Assembly (NCBI GenBank): GCA_947498935.1
Contig: CANMMM010000028.1
Location: forward strand, 1-42,847
Direction of reading: 5' to 3'
DNA from: an uncultured Aquimarina sp.
Lineage (GTDB): Bacteria > Bacteroidota > Bacteroidia > Flavobacteriales > Flavobacteriaceae
Length of the DNA: 42,847 nt
How positions within the stretch are numbered: position 1 is the first letter of the stretch; each line of letters starts with the position of its first letter. Below are positions 34,171-41,676 of the stretch, in pieces. The notes below the pieces were generated by a model. It was not told the DNA's origin, ran no database searches, and saw only the letters and a program-made list of their open reading frames with translations. Both the position numbers and the translations under genes were made by a program.

Positions 34171-34887
34171 TTATTCGTAGTAATGAAATTTTTCTAATTT
34201 TGCTTCTGCTAAATCTTTAGGTAAATATTTCAACCATTTTGCTAAACCTTCGATTTGAGGAACGGTTAGATTACATTTTTTATATAAGTGTTCTTTTAGA
34301 CTTTTGATATATTTAATTCCAGCATCATTATTATTCTTTTCTAAACAAACTAATGTTCTACCTAATATATATTCATAAGCATAACAAGTGGAAAGGTTTT
34401 TTAATGACAGATTTTTACCTGAAAGTTTTTTTTCGATATTTAAGATATGATTTACAGCATCTTGAGTCAAATCATGTGTTTCTTTATACGTGTTATAGTA
34501 TTTTTTGAGCACATCGAAAGATAAAGGTTTATTGTAATATCTGAATTCAGATAGTTTTTCTTCCCTTAAGAGTATATATGTTAAAGCTTTGGACTTGTTT
34601 AAATTATTCCTAGTTGATGCCAATTCTATATTAGTTTTTGAGCTAACGGATGATGAGCCTTCTCGTCTAGAAATTAATGACTTCGTAAAATCAGGAATTT
34701 GACTTAAATCTGTATTTGAGTTTTCTTGTGCGCATTGTTTACCTCCATAGACAATTTCTCCATTAGGTTTTAGCAAAAAATAAGCAGTACCAGATGATAA
34801 CTTTCTTCCTTTACCACAAAATGATATTGTATTTTCATTTACGAAATCCTTTTTAATCACTTTTATTTTTTGCTCTGTAGTTTTCAT
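34171..34887 (-). CDS. hypothetical protein
   Basis: This encodes 238 soluble residues. The N-terminal 60 residues look like a small beta-rich module with two cysteines (NTISFCGKGRKLSSGTAYFL and YGGKQCAQ), a pattern seen in small treble-clef-like modules, but only two ligand candidates are visible. A serine-rich linker (SRREGSSSVSS) follows and then a helical C-terminal domain. It is convergent with the barrel gene, with 129 bp between the two stops, and is the first gene of the minus-strand block. No family was recognised. Confidence 0.6.
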   Translation of the reverse strand: MKTTEQKIKVIKKDFVNENTISFCGKGRKLSSGTAYFLLKPNGEIVYGGKQCAQENSNTDLSQIPDFTKSLISRREGSSSVSSKTNIELASTRNNLNKSKALTYILLREEKLSEFRYYNKPLSFDVLKKYYNTYKETHDLTQDAVNHILNIEKKLSGKNLSLKNLSTCYAYEYILGRTLVCLEKNNNDAGIKYIKSLKEHLYKKCNLTVPQIEGLAKWLKYLPKDLAEAKLEKFHYYE

Positions 34888-35007
34888 AAGATATGATCTT
34901 CTTTTAATTCAAGAGTGTGAAACAATATACGACTTAACTTTGGTATTTATCAGTAATTTTTAGATCGTGGTTTATGCAACTCTGCTGATGCTATGACGAG
35001 ATGTTTA

Positions 35008-35103
35008 TTTTGCGTTAGGGATAGTAGAGGAAATCCCGCAGTACCGACCTTTAGGAGGGGCGAGGAATTGGAACGGATAGCCCGACCCCTTGTGGTAACG
35101 CCC
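35008..35103 (-). repeat. GC-rich 96-bp interspersed repeat, copy B (inverted)
   Basis: This is the opposite-strand copy of the repeat at 1296-1391, with no length change and mismatches concentrated in the middle. Here the ends are fully complementary (GCGTTA and TAACGC). It lies between two minus-strand genes in noncoding DNA. Confidence 0.75.
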
Positions 35104-35112
35104 CTATAATAA

Positions 35113-35265
35113 TCAATCTTTTTGTGCTTTAGTAGGGGGTATACGGGTTATTCTGTCGTATAGATCGATACCAGATTTCATGGTGTTTAGCATTAAGTGT
35201 ACAGTGATGAGTATTTTTAGAAAAGAGGTGCTACTTTTAGTGCCTGAGTTATTGGAATGGTTCAT
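35113..35265 (-). CDS. very small hypothetical protein
   Basis: This encodes 50 residues, reading from the ATG at 35265 to TGA at 35113. A polar N-terminus (NHSNNSGTKSSTS) precedes a short hydrophobic stretch (FLKILITVHLML) and a basic tail (RITRIPPTKAQKD). It begins 26 bp after the end of the 77-aa gene at 35292, in line with the three other small minus-strand genes, so it is probably the last gene of that operon. A stretch of uniform codon use supports it being coding. The function is unknown. Confidence 0.5.
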   Translation of the reverse strand: MNHSNNSGTKSSTSFLKILITVHLMLNTMKSGIDLYDRITRIPPTKAQKD

Positions 35266-35291
35266 TTTTTTTGGGTTTGATTAACAATTAG

Positions 35292-35525
35292 CTAGTGTCT
35301 ATATGCGTCTCTGAGCTTTTTGGTAGCAAGGACTACGGCTGCATACTCTTTGATAATAAATTTAGAGATAAAGAGTACCCCGTATACTGTGCCTACTATG
35401 GCAATTCCTTTTATCACGGGGTTCTTTAATAATTCTTTGGGATGTTGTTTCATCGCTTTTTGCGCTATTTCTTTAGAGGATAGTTTACGCTGTAAAGGGG
35501 TCTTTTTGTAGGTTCTTCTGTTCAT
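35292..35525 (-). CDS. small single-span membrane protein
   Basis: This encodes 77 residues: a basic N-terminal half (NRRTYKKTPLQRKL, KAMKQHPKELLKN), one membrane segment at about 41-58 (GIAIVGTVYGVLFISKFII) and a short basic tail. It is the third of four small genes in a row on the minus strand (36195 to 35113). Such runs of tiny genes beside a primase are typical of Bacteroidota integrative or plasmid-like elements. No family was recognised. Confidence 0.6.
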   Translation of the reverse strand: MNRRTYKKTPLQRKLSSKEIAQKAMKQHPKELLKNPVIKGIAIVGTVYGVLFISKFIIKEYAAVVLATKKLRDAYRH

Positions 35526-35598
35526 ATTCTTTATGGTTTGTATACTGCTACTTCTCCTTAGCGAAAAGATAGCTAGCTCCTAGTAATGAGCTAATGGT

Positions 35599-35832
35599 TT
35601 AGTGATCTGATACGGATTTTTTAGGGTGTACTTGCTGTTTCTTGCTATAGTGCTGAAAAAGATTCAGTAGCAGTAAACAACTGACACTAATGCCTAGTGA
35701 CCAGATGATGTTTTTTAGCCTTTGGTTCTGTACTAAGAGGTGATTCTTATGAGAAATCGTTTCTGTAAGCTCTCTAGGAATGTCCTTTATCAACTCTAAT
35801 TTATAGCAGTCTATAATGTTGGTGTGTTTCAT
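35599..35832 (-). CDS. small single-span membrane protein
   Basis: This encodes 77 residues with a soluble N-terminal 40, one membrane segment at about 43-60 (IIWSLGISVSCLLLLNLF) and a basic C-terminal tail (KKQQVHPKKS). It starts 12 bp after the 116-aa gene, so it is co-transcribed. Its topology resembles that of the next small gene (35292-35525). No family was recognised. Confidence 0.6.
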   Translation of the reverse strand: MKHTNIIDCYKLELIKDIPRELTETISHKNHLLVQNQRLKNIIWSLGISVSCLLLLNLFQHYSKKQQVHPKKSVSDH

Positions 35833-35844
35833 GGTAGGTAGGGC

Positions 35845-36195
35845 TTATGGGATGGTGATTAAGAGCATATCGTCTTGGATAGGTACTAGGGCATACTCGT
35901 ATATACAGCTCCATAGCTTATTGTCTTTTTCTATCTTATGGGTACTGATCCCAAAATGAAAACCTGCTCCTAGCAAAAAGTCGCGAGATTTGATGACTTC
36001 TTTTTTAGTGCCTAACAGCTTTTTTAGAATGGTTCTATTGGTGTCTAGGGTGCGGTCGATCTCTGCCTTGGCTCTCCTTTTTTGTCTTGCCTTTAGATTG
36101 TTATACCGTATTTGGTTTTGTCTATTGGCAAATTTCTGGTCGCTACGGGATGGTGTAAAAAGTTCTCCTGTTAAAAGGTCTTGTATTTCTTCCAT
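35845..36195 (-). CDS. hypothetical protein of the mobile module
   Basis: This encodes 116 soluble residues with a very basic helical region at about 25-60 (RYNNLKARQKRRAKAEIDR) and a beta-rich C-terminal part (AGFHFGISTHKIE, YEYALVPIQDDMLLITI). The basic helix suggests nucleic-acid binding. It is the first of four small genes reading away from the repeat-bearing noncoding region 36196-36791, so its promoter must lie there. No family was recognised. Confidence 0.6.
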   Translation of the reverse strand: MEEIQDLLTGELFTPSRSDQKFANRQNQIRYNNLKARQKRRAKAEIDRTLDTNRTILKKLLGTKKEVIKSRDFLLGAGFHFGISTHKIEKDNKLWSCIYEYALVPIQDDMLLITIP

Positions 36196-36350
36196 ATTTT
36201 CTATTTATAATACGTTCGGCTGATAAAAATAGGGGTAATGACTCATGGATTATGCGATGTGAAACCAAATTAATCTAAGTTAATACTGTTTGCTGTAGGT
36301 AGTGAAGCCTAGAGAATAGATAGTGGAAAGCTGAAATGAGGGCATATAAG

Positions 36351-36784
36351 GTATTTCCAGTTTCCAACGTTTTTAAGACTCTGTAAATCAGAATAATGCT
36401 GTTTTGTGAAATTAATAGCAGTATTTCCAGTTTCCAACGTATAGGTATTGGTCATTATAGGGGTGTGTAAACATAGTTTCTAATCTGTTGATTGATAAAA
36501 AAATCCAAATTAATGCAAATCATGTTACATCGTATTTAGATAGGATGCATATGATATTGGATACAATATGCATGCATATACTTTGACTTTATATGAGATA
36601 GTTGTCAACTTGGGTTTAGGTATTTTGAGGTGTCCTAAACCTACATGATACTGAGCAAATGACACGTTGGAAATAAGAAAAGTAGGTATTTGTTTTCTAG
36701 AAACATTATTAATTGTATTTCAGTGGGTTATAAACGTTGGAAACCAGAAAAGCTATATATGCGGGTATTTCTAGTTTCCAACGT
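36351..36784. repeat. five 20-bp repeats in two opposed pairs
   Basis: GTATTTCCAGTTTCCAACGT occurs exactly at 36351-36370 and 36421-36440 and with one change at 36765-36784. Inverted, more divergent copies lie at 36664-36683 and 36734-36753. All five share the core TTTCCAACGT. The first direct pair and the inverted pair each have a start-to-start distance of exactly 70 bp. This order suggests binding sites for a protein of the element, such as a replication initiator, recombinase or partition factor. Confidence 0.85.
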
Positions 36785-36785
36785 T
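36733..36785. other. large hairpin just after the primase-helicase gene
   Basis: Two facing repeat copies form a stem in which AACGTTGGAAACcAGAAA pairs with its complement (18 of 19 positions) around a short loop, ending 7 bp from the stop at 36792. It could end transcription of the primase gene or present the repeat as folded single-stranded DNA. Confidence 0.6.
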
Positions 36786-36791
36786 AATGAA

Positions 36792-38924
36792 TTAGACATT
36801 TTTCTGTTTTTGAGGTTGCTTTCTTTGTATGGGGCTAAGGCAATAAAATACTTCTTTGCCTTCTTTTTTCTTTTCTAGTACCGAGGAAACGCCTTTGCCA
36901 TTAAGAATAGGGATTCTCTTATCGATGCATTCTTGTAAACGTTCGCGTATGGTTCGCTCACTGCAATCAAAATGGGCTGTGAGTTCTTCTACCAAGGTTC
37001 TGCTTTGAATAGCTCCTCTTAGTAGGCGTGAAACTTGCTGCTGGATTTCGAAAAGATCAGCTTTTGTTCTTCTTGATCTTGCTGCGTTATCGATCAGGTC
37101 TGCATCTGCTTCTACCAGTTCATTTGCTTGCTCGCAATAATGGATATGAAAAGTTTCGGGGCGTTTACCACCTCTAAATTTTAGGACATTCAGCATGATT
37201 AAATCGGTTGGTTTTTTATGATTGTCTTTCTCAAACCCTATCTGTATTACAGTACTGGCTTTATTGATGAGTTCTGTACCGAGATGTCCTCTGGCTTTAT
37301 CAGTACTACCTGGGTTTTCGTGAATCAGTGCTAAGAAGGTGACGTCTTGTGAATTGATACTGTCATTCATCAAATCGATGAGTTGCATGCTATCACTTGA
37401 TCTATTAAAATCTTGTATACAATCGGTGATGACATCTAGAATGATCATTACGTGTCCTGAGTAGCGTTTTTTTACATGCTGTATATAGTCTGTAAGTGCA
37501 GAAAAACGATCTTTTCTAGGAATCTGTAATAGCGAAATGTAATCAAAATCTCTAGGGGTGTCTTCTCTTTGATACCCCGCCTTAGTGAGTATTTGCTGTA
37601 ATGCAAATGGGAACTGCTCGGTAAGGTTACGCTCGGTATCTACATAACAGATACTGATGGGTAGTTGTTTACTTTTCCTAAAATGCAATAACTCATTATG
37701 ACATGCTTCTTTTTTGATAAAAGCACTACAGATGATTTCTGCTAGTCTGCTTTTGTGTACTCCTGCCTTTCCTTGTATAATATTAATCGTTCGGGGATAT
37801 ATAATGCCTGTATCTTTATGGAATAGCAAGGGAGGGACTTTATGAATTGGTTTTGCTTTACGCGCTGTAAGTGCCTTTTGGGTTTTTAATAATAGTGGGA
37901 TGTAGTTATTTTCTGAGGCTATTGTTTTTGGTGCTTCTAACTGCATTTCTGGAACTGCTTTGGGCATTTCTATCTGTACTTCGGCATCTTCTAATTGATA
38001 ACCGAGTGCATAGAAGTCCGAAATGTCTTTTCCTTTGCTTGCTTGTATTTTTTCTGGGAGTATCATACGCTGTAAATGGAACTGCTGTGCCAGTTTTGTG
38101 GATTGTACAATCCCTATTTGGTCTATATCATACAACACGATGACTTGCTGAAACCGAGCTTTTAAATCATCGATAATCTTTGGAGGTGGATTTGCTGTTT
38201 CGCTATTAAAACAAATTGCGGCTTCATCCCGTGCATATAAGGAAAGTACATCTTTTTCTCCACCTGTAATGAATACGCGAGTTCCTGTTTTGGGCAGTTG
38301 CTTATAACCAAAAATATAGGTTTCTGGTTTGTTGCCTAGCCATGAGAAACGATAGCGAGTGGCATGCGGGCAATAGATTTTATAACAATTATTAGAAGCC
38401 TTGTAGGCATATATGGGATGCTGTACCGTAGCCGTATTCGTTATAGGCTTCGGTGTATTTAATCGGCTATAGGTTTCGACAGCATATACTCCAAAATGTT
38501 TGAGTACGCTATCCGTAATGCCGTATTGCGACCAATATGCTAGTTCAGTCTGATGCCAATGCTTTTTTAATTGAATGGTAAAATCTACTTGTGGAGTATC
38601 ATTTGTGAGCTGTAAGGAAAAATCTTGATTAATGATATGCAGTGCTTCTTTAAAGCTACACTGTTTTAACCGCATCACTAAATCAAAAATACTTCCTTCA
38701 TCGCCAGTAGCAAAGTCTTTGAACCTCCAATGATCCTTACTCCCTTTTACTTGGTATATATTAAATGAGGGTGTTTTTTGCTTCTTAGGTAGAAAGGGAT
38801 TACTAATGTGTTTTCCTTTTTGTAGCACGCCTTTATTGTGATACGGCTGTAAATAATAATTAAAAACATCTTGCAGCGCTATTTTATTCAAGATGTTTTC
38901 TTTGGTGACTATATTTGGATTCAT
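36792..38924 (-). CDS. primase-helicase (Toprim + RepA/RecA-like ATPase)
   Basis: This encodes 710 residues. The N-terminal 100 residues follow the layout of a CHC2 primase zinc-binding domain (KTPSFNIYQVKG...WRFKDFATGDEGSIFDLVM) but lack the usual zinc ligands. A Toprim domain follows at about 213-305, with E223 in ITGGEKD, D266/D268 in VLYDID and KGKDISD. After a linker comes a RepA/DnaB-type RecA-fold ATPase, with Walker A GKAGVHKS at 385-392, a Walker B-like VMIILD at about D497 and LALIHENPG at 535. A winged-helix-like region (HFDCSERTIRERL) lies near 655-670. This architecture is known from bifunctional primase-helicases of Bacteroidota integrative elements and plasmids. It probably drives replication of the element carrying it, starting at the repeat region beside it or at the palindromes near 39.6 kb (inference). 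Confidence 0.88.
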   Translation of the reverse strand: MNPNIVTKENILNKIALQDVFNYYLQPYHNKGVLQKGKHISNPFLPKKQKTPSFNIYQVKGSKDHWRFKDFATGDEGSIFDLVMRLKQCSFKEALHIINQDFSLQLTNDTPQVDFTIQLKKHWHQTELAYWSQYGITDSVLKHFGVYAVETYSRLNTPKPITNTATVQHPIYAYKASNNCYKIYCPHATRYRFSWLGNKPETYIFGYKQLPKTGTRVFITGGEKDVLSLYARDEAAICFNSETANPPPKIIDDLKARFQQVIVLYDIDQIGIVQSTKLAQQFHLQRMILPEKIQASKGKDISDFYALGYQLEDAEVQIEMPKAVPEMQLEAPKTIASENNYIPLLLKTQKALTARKAKPIHKVPPLLFHKDTGIIYPRTINIIQGKAGVHKSRLAEIICSAFIKKEACHNELLHFRKSKQLPISICYVDTERNLTEQFPFALQQILTKAGYQREDTPRDFDYISLLQIPRKDRFSALTDYIQHVKKRYSGHVMIILDVITDCIQDFNRSSDSMQLIDLMNDSINSQDVTFLALIHENPGSTDKARGHLGTELINKASTVIQIGFEKDNHKKPTDLIMLNVLKFRGGKRPETFHIHYCEQANELVEADADLIDNAARSRRTKADLFEIQQQVSRLLRGAIQSRTLVEELTAHFDCSERTIRERLQECIDKRIPILNGKGVSSVLEKKKEGKEVFYCLSPIQRKQPQKQKNV

Positions 38925-38944
38925 CGATTTAATACTAAAGTGTA

Positions 38945-38987
38945 AGGATGCCTAGATGGGTATCATCGCCACGGGATTAGGCATCCT
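38945..38987. other. hairpin between the excisionase-like and primase genes
   Basis: AGGATGCCTA (38945-38954) and TAGGCATCCT (38978-38987) form a perfect 10-bp stem around a 23-nt loop, upstream of the primase start at 38924. It could be an attenuator, an operator or an RNA element. Confidence 0.5.
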
Positions 38988-38992
38988 ATGTA

Positions 38993-39223
38993 TTATTTGT
39001 TGGACTGTTTATGACGTTTTAACTCTTGATTGACTTCATCGATATGATAGTATTTTTTACTACCGTACACGTATGGGGTCAGTCGTAGTGTTCCGTTTTT
39101 TTGCCACCTCCATATCGTTACATAAGAAATAGGAGGGTTAAATAGCTTTCTAATCTCGCTTAGGCTATAATAATCCGCATCTGGATTGATCAGCTCTGTT
39201 TCTGTTTTGATATAGGCTTTCAT
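38993..39223 (-). CDS. excisionase-family HTH protein
   Basis: This encodes 76 residues. YYSLSEIRKLFNPPISYVTIWRWQKNGTL is the winged helix-turn-helix of MerR/excisionase-type proteins (HTH_17), followed by GSKKYYHIDEVNQELKRH, the usual wing and closing helix. Such proteins direct excision of integrative elements or act as their regulators. Its ATG overlaps the stop of the preceding gene by 4 bp, so the two are translationally coupled. The primase-helicase starts 68 bp downstream. Confidence 0.82.
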   Translation of the reverse strand: MKAYIKTETELINPDADYYSLSEIRKLFNPPISYVTIWRWQKNGTLRLTPYVYGSKKYYHIDEVNQELKRHKQSNK

Positions 39224-39570
39224 CGGCTTCTCCTTTTGGGTAAGTACTCTGTAATGTCCACATCTTGCTCTTTGGGCTTGCCCTCACGAATCCACTGTAT
39301 CAGTTCTTTTTTAGAAAAAGTGAGTGGTTTCCCTCTGGAGAGTACAGGAATCTCATATTTACTAACCTTAGAATATAAAGTTGGTTTGCTATAGCCTGTA
39401 ACTATACAAGCCTCATCGATAAAGATAATATCCTGATCAGGTTTTGGTGTCAAGGATTCTTGGTGATTTGCCAATAACTCCTGTAACTCCTTTCGGATAA
39501 TTTTTTGGCTTATTTCTATATACTCTGCAACTGTAAGAGTATATAGAGGTTTTGATGATTCACTACTCAT
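39220..39570 (-). CDS. HTH_17 / excisionase-family DNA-binding protein
   Basis: This encodes 116 residues. The N-terminal 50 are helical and basic (ISQKIIRKELQELLANHQ). The C-terminal half is an excisionase-type HTH: FIDEACIVTGYSKPTLYSKVSKYEIPVLSRGKPLTFSKKEL. This type of gene usually opens the replication or excision operon of Bacteroidota mobile elements. It is the first gene of the operon that continues through the 76-aa HTH gene (4-bp overlap) to the primase-helicase. A 16-bp palindrome lies 27 bp upstream of its start and may be its own binding site (inference). Confidence 0.82.
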   Translation of the reverse strand: MSSESSKPLYTLTVAEYIEISQKIIRKELQELLANHQESLTPKPDQDIIFIDEACIVTGYSKPTLYSKVSKYEIPVLSRGKPLTFSKKELIQWIREGKPKEQDVDITEYLPKRRSR

Positions 39571-39596
39571 TATTATGATTTTTATAATTGATAATG

Positions 39597-39612
39597 AGCA
39601 TTGCGCAATGCT
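39597..39612. promoter_or_regulatory. 16-bp perfect palindrome, candidate operator
   Basis: AGCATTGCGCAATGCT is fully self-complementary and lies 27 bp upstream of the first excisionase-type gene. This fits a dimeric regulator site or a recombination or replication site. Confidence 0.5.
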
Positions 39613-39677
39613 TTTGTTTACTTAGATATCTGCTACAAAACAACATAACAAATCAAAGTATTGCAAAAAGGAAAGTA

Positions 39678-39779
39678 CTTAGCGCAGAGTGTTTTTTGAT
39701 TTGTTTTTTATTGGAGTTCTATGTTTATCGTGGAAAGGAATCATCTAGCCTAGATGAAAAGATAAGACTCTGCGCTGAG
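39678..39779. repeat. nested inverted repeats
   Basis: CTTAGCGCAGAGT (39678-39690) faces ACTCTGCGCTGAG (39767-39779) with 12 of 13 positions complementary. The interval holds a 17-bp palindrome, TCATCTAG-C-CTAGATGA (39741-39757). Such nesting is typical of attachment, origin or transfer sites. Confidence 0.55.
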
Positions 39780-39863
39780 TGTTTATGTATATCTAACCGT
39801 AGTAGAATACTAATTTATCTATCAATTAATTTTTCTTAGGTTTTATTGATCCACACAAAAAAT

Positions 39864-39901
39864 AAATCCTAATTCTTGTAAAGTTATAAGAATTAGGATT
39901 T
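39864..39901 (-). terminator. rho-independent terminator of the GIY-YIG gene
   Basis: A perfect 14-bp stem, AAATCCTAATTCTT with AAGAATTAGGATTT, has a 10-nt loop. On the minus strand it follows the stop of the 504-aa gene by 37 bp and is followed by a T-rich tract. The plus strand is T-rich too, so it may work both ways. Confidence 0.8.
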
Positions 39902-39938
39902 TGTTTTGTTTTTAAGATTTTTTAGTGCAGTATTTTGG

Positions 39939-41453
39939 TTATGCACTTGATTTTTCTAATTTTCTTTTTTTCATTTCTAAGCTTTCTCTATACTCTAATG
40001 CTTCAGCTTTCATTGTCCAGTGTGTATCTAAATCAAACGTGTCAACTTTTGCTTTGATTTCGCTGATTGGAATTGAGAAGAATTCTTTTCTGTAATTCAC
40101 TTTATTGACTCTTTCTGAATTAAAAGTTTCATGTAGCTCTTTTTCTAATTTTGGTGCATCTTCTGAATGAATCATAGCATGAACGTCAAAAGTAAATGGA
40201 ACTGATGCGTCACCTAATTCTTTTACTCTATCTAACGGCTCTAATCTTCTGGTAAGCCCTATTTTGAATACATTTTCCCCAAAAGAACCAACATTTGAAA
40301 TTATGTATACATGACCTCTTTTGGTTTGTTGAGCCATAGACATAGCTCTTTGCCCTTTCTCTTCTGCAATTAATAACTTCTGTCTTATTTCTTCTAATTC
40401 TTTTTCAAATTTCGCTTTATCTTCATCTGCAACTTTTAATAGTTTAGCTTCAATTTCTTTTCTTGCTTTTTCAAGCATTCTTTCTTCTTTTTCTACTTCT
40501 TTTCTAGCTCTTTCGAAATCTCGTCTTGCTTTTTCTTCTTCTCGAATAGCTTCTCTGATGGCTCTTTGCTCTTCTAAATCACGTTTTTTTATTTCGTGTA
40601 CAGTAACAGCTAATTTTAATTGTTCTAGAATTACATCAAAATATCTATTTGTAATTCGAGTATTCCTAAATGCCTTTCCATTATGATTAACTAAATGAAA
40701 AGCATCTTTTAATGATTGTAGAAGTTTACCATAATTATCGTGCTTAACTTTAGACATAATGGTATCTACTTTTCCGTTAAATGCATCTAGAACAAATTCG
40801 ATAGCAGTAGATTTTCGATGATGTTCAACATAATCACATTCTGCAACTTCATTATTTTTAATCATTGATTTTATAAGTAATCTTACTTGGGCAAGTTCTT
40901 GTCCAGCTTCCTTATGATTATACTCCTCTGCTAAATCATCTAAAACAGAGTGGTTTGGTATTAAGTATTCATCACCATATCCTTTTATTATATTTTTCAT
41001 TGCTTTTACAGTTTTTTGATACTGTTCAGCGTTTTCTTTGGCATCCCAAGCTTCTCCTGCTATATCTTTTGCCTTTCTGTTAGCATCATTTTCAATTTTT
41101 GAGGCAATTTTATGTGCATTTTCTAGCACTATTTCAGCTTTATTTTTGATTTCAACAGCCTTTTCTCTAGCTTCTTTTTTTATTGTGTTTGCTTCTTTTT
41201 TTGAAGTTTCAATTACCTGCTCAATTTCATTTGTGATTCTTGTTAATTCTGCTTCAATATTCTTGATTGGCTCATATTTTTTTAAGTAATCAGTAGCTTC
41301 TTTATAAATAGAAAAATCGCTTTTTTCTTTTTCTAATTTTTGATTCAATGCAGAAATGTCTTTAGCCATTTCATTATTCTTCTTTTGTTTTGAAGAATTT
41401 TTTGTCAATAAAACAATTATAATTATTATACAAATTATTAGTAAGAATGTCAT
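39939..41453 (-). CDS. DUF4041 protein with C-terminal GIY-YIG (T5orf172) nuclease domain
   Basis: This encodes 504 residues. An N-terminal membrane segment (about 2-17) is followed by a long coiled coil (30-150) and a DUF4041-like core (about 155-285, including YGDEYLIPNHSVLDDLAEEY and KVKHDNYGKLLQSLKDAF). A second charged coiled coil lies at 290-375. A GIY-YIG domain of the T5orf172/MUG113 type spans about 380-462: GHVYIISN, FKIGLTRRLEPLDRVKEL with R409, and a glutamate in KLEKELHETF. GIY-YIG enzymes cut DNA. This membrane-anchored form is frequent in phage and mobile-element neighbourhoods and may act in defence, but its real role is not established. It is a single-gene unit with its own terminator at 39864-39901. 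Confidence 0.85.
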   Translation of the reverse strand: MTFLLIICIIIIIVLLTKNSSKQKKNNEMAKDISALNQKLEKEKSDFSIYKEATDYLKKYEPIKNIEAELTRITNEIEQVIETSKKEANTIKKEAREKAVEIKNKAEIVLENAHKIASKIENDANRKAKDIAGEAWDAKENAEQYQKTVKAMKNIIKGYGDEYLIPNHSVLDDLAEEYNHKEAGQELAQVRLLIKSMIKNNEVAECDYVEHHRKSTAIEFVLDAFNGKVDTIMSKVKHDNYGKLLQSLKDAFHLVNHNGKAFRNTRITNRYFDVILEQLKLAVTVHEIKKRDLEEQRAIREAIREEEKARRDFERARKEVEKEERMLEKARKEIEAKLLKVADEDKAKFEKELEEIRQKLLIAEEKGQRAMSMAQQTKRGHVYIISNVGSFGENVFKIGLTRRLEPLDRVKELGDASVPFTFDVHAMIHSEDAPKLEKELHETFNSERVNKVNYRKEFFSIPISEIKAKVDTFDLDTHWTMKAEALEYRESLEMKKRKLEKSSA

Positions 41454-41676
41454 TTTCTATTTCGTTATTTTAATTCTACTTTTTAAAATAGAGAGGTTTA
41501 TAATTTTCTTCTATTTCGGAATGGCAAAATAAAATAAAAAGACTGTTTTTTCCCTTGTTTTTTTGATTTAATCACATTTGATTTTACAACTAATTTTTGT
41601 TGAGCGGGTTGCATACGTCGCTAAATAAATTTGAGAATACTGCTTTGTGTTATTTTTAAGTATAAGCAGTGGAGTG

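Larger units (their letters stand above)
36196..36791. other. noncoding region with ordered repeats, candidate origin or transfer/recombination site
   Basis: This 600-bp AT-rich region lies between the small-gene operon, which reads away from it, and the 3' end of the primase-helicase gene. Besides the 20-bp repeats (separate entry) it has inverted repeats TGCATAT/ATATGCA at 36546-36552 and 36566-36572, and GGTTTAGG/CCTAAACC at 36613-36620 and 36634-36641. Both have 13-nt spacers. No gene is supported here. Confidence 0.6.
39571..39938. other. noncoding region with palindromes and a terminator
   Basis: The region lies upstream of the excisionase-type operon. An open frame on the plus strand (39588-39839) looks spurious: its residue mix is poor and it runs through the palindromes. 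Contents: a 16-bp palindrome, a long inverted repeat with an inner 17-bp palindrome (39678-39779), and the terminator at 39864-39901. Confidence 0.6.

Noticed and set aside
36351..36784. CRISPR array
   Set aside because: Repeats are only 20 bp, occur in both orientations, number two per direction at regular pitch, and no cas gene is present.
39588..39839. 83-aa ORF on the plus strand
   Set aside because: It runs through palindromes and inverted repeats, has a poor residue mix (C- and L-rich), and lies where the excisionase operon promoter must be.
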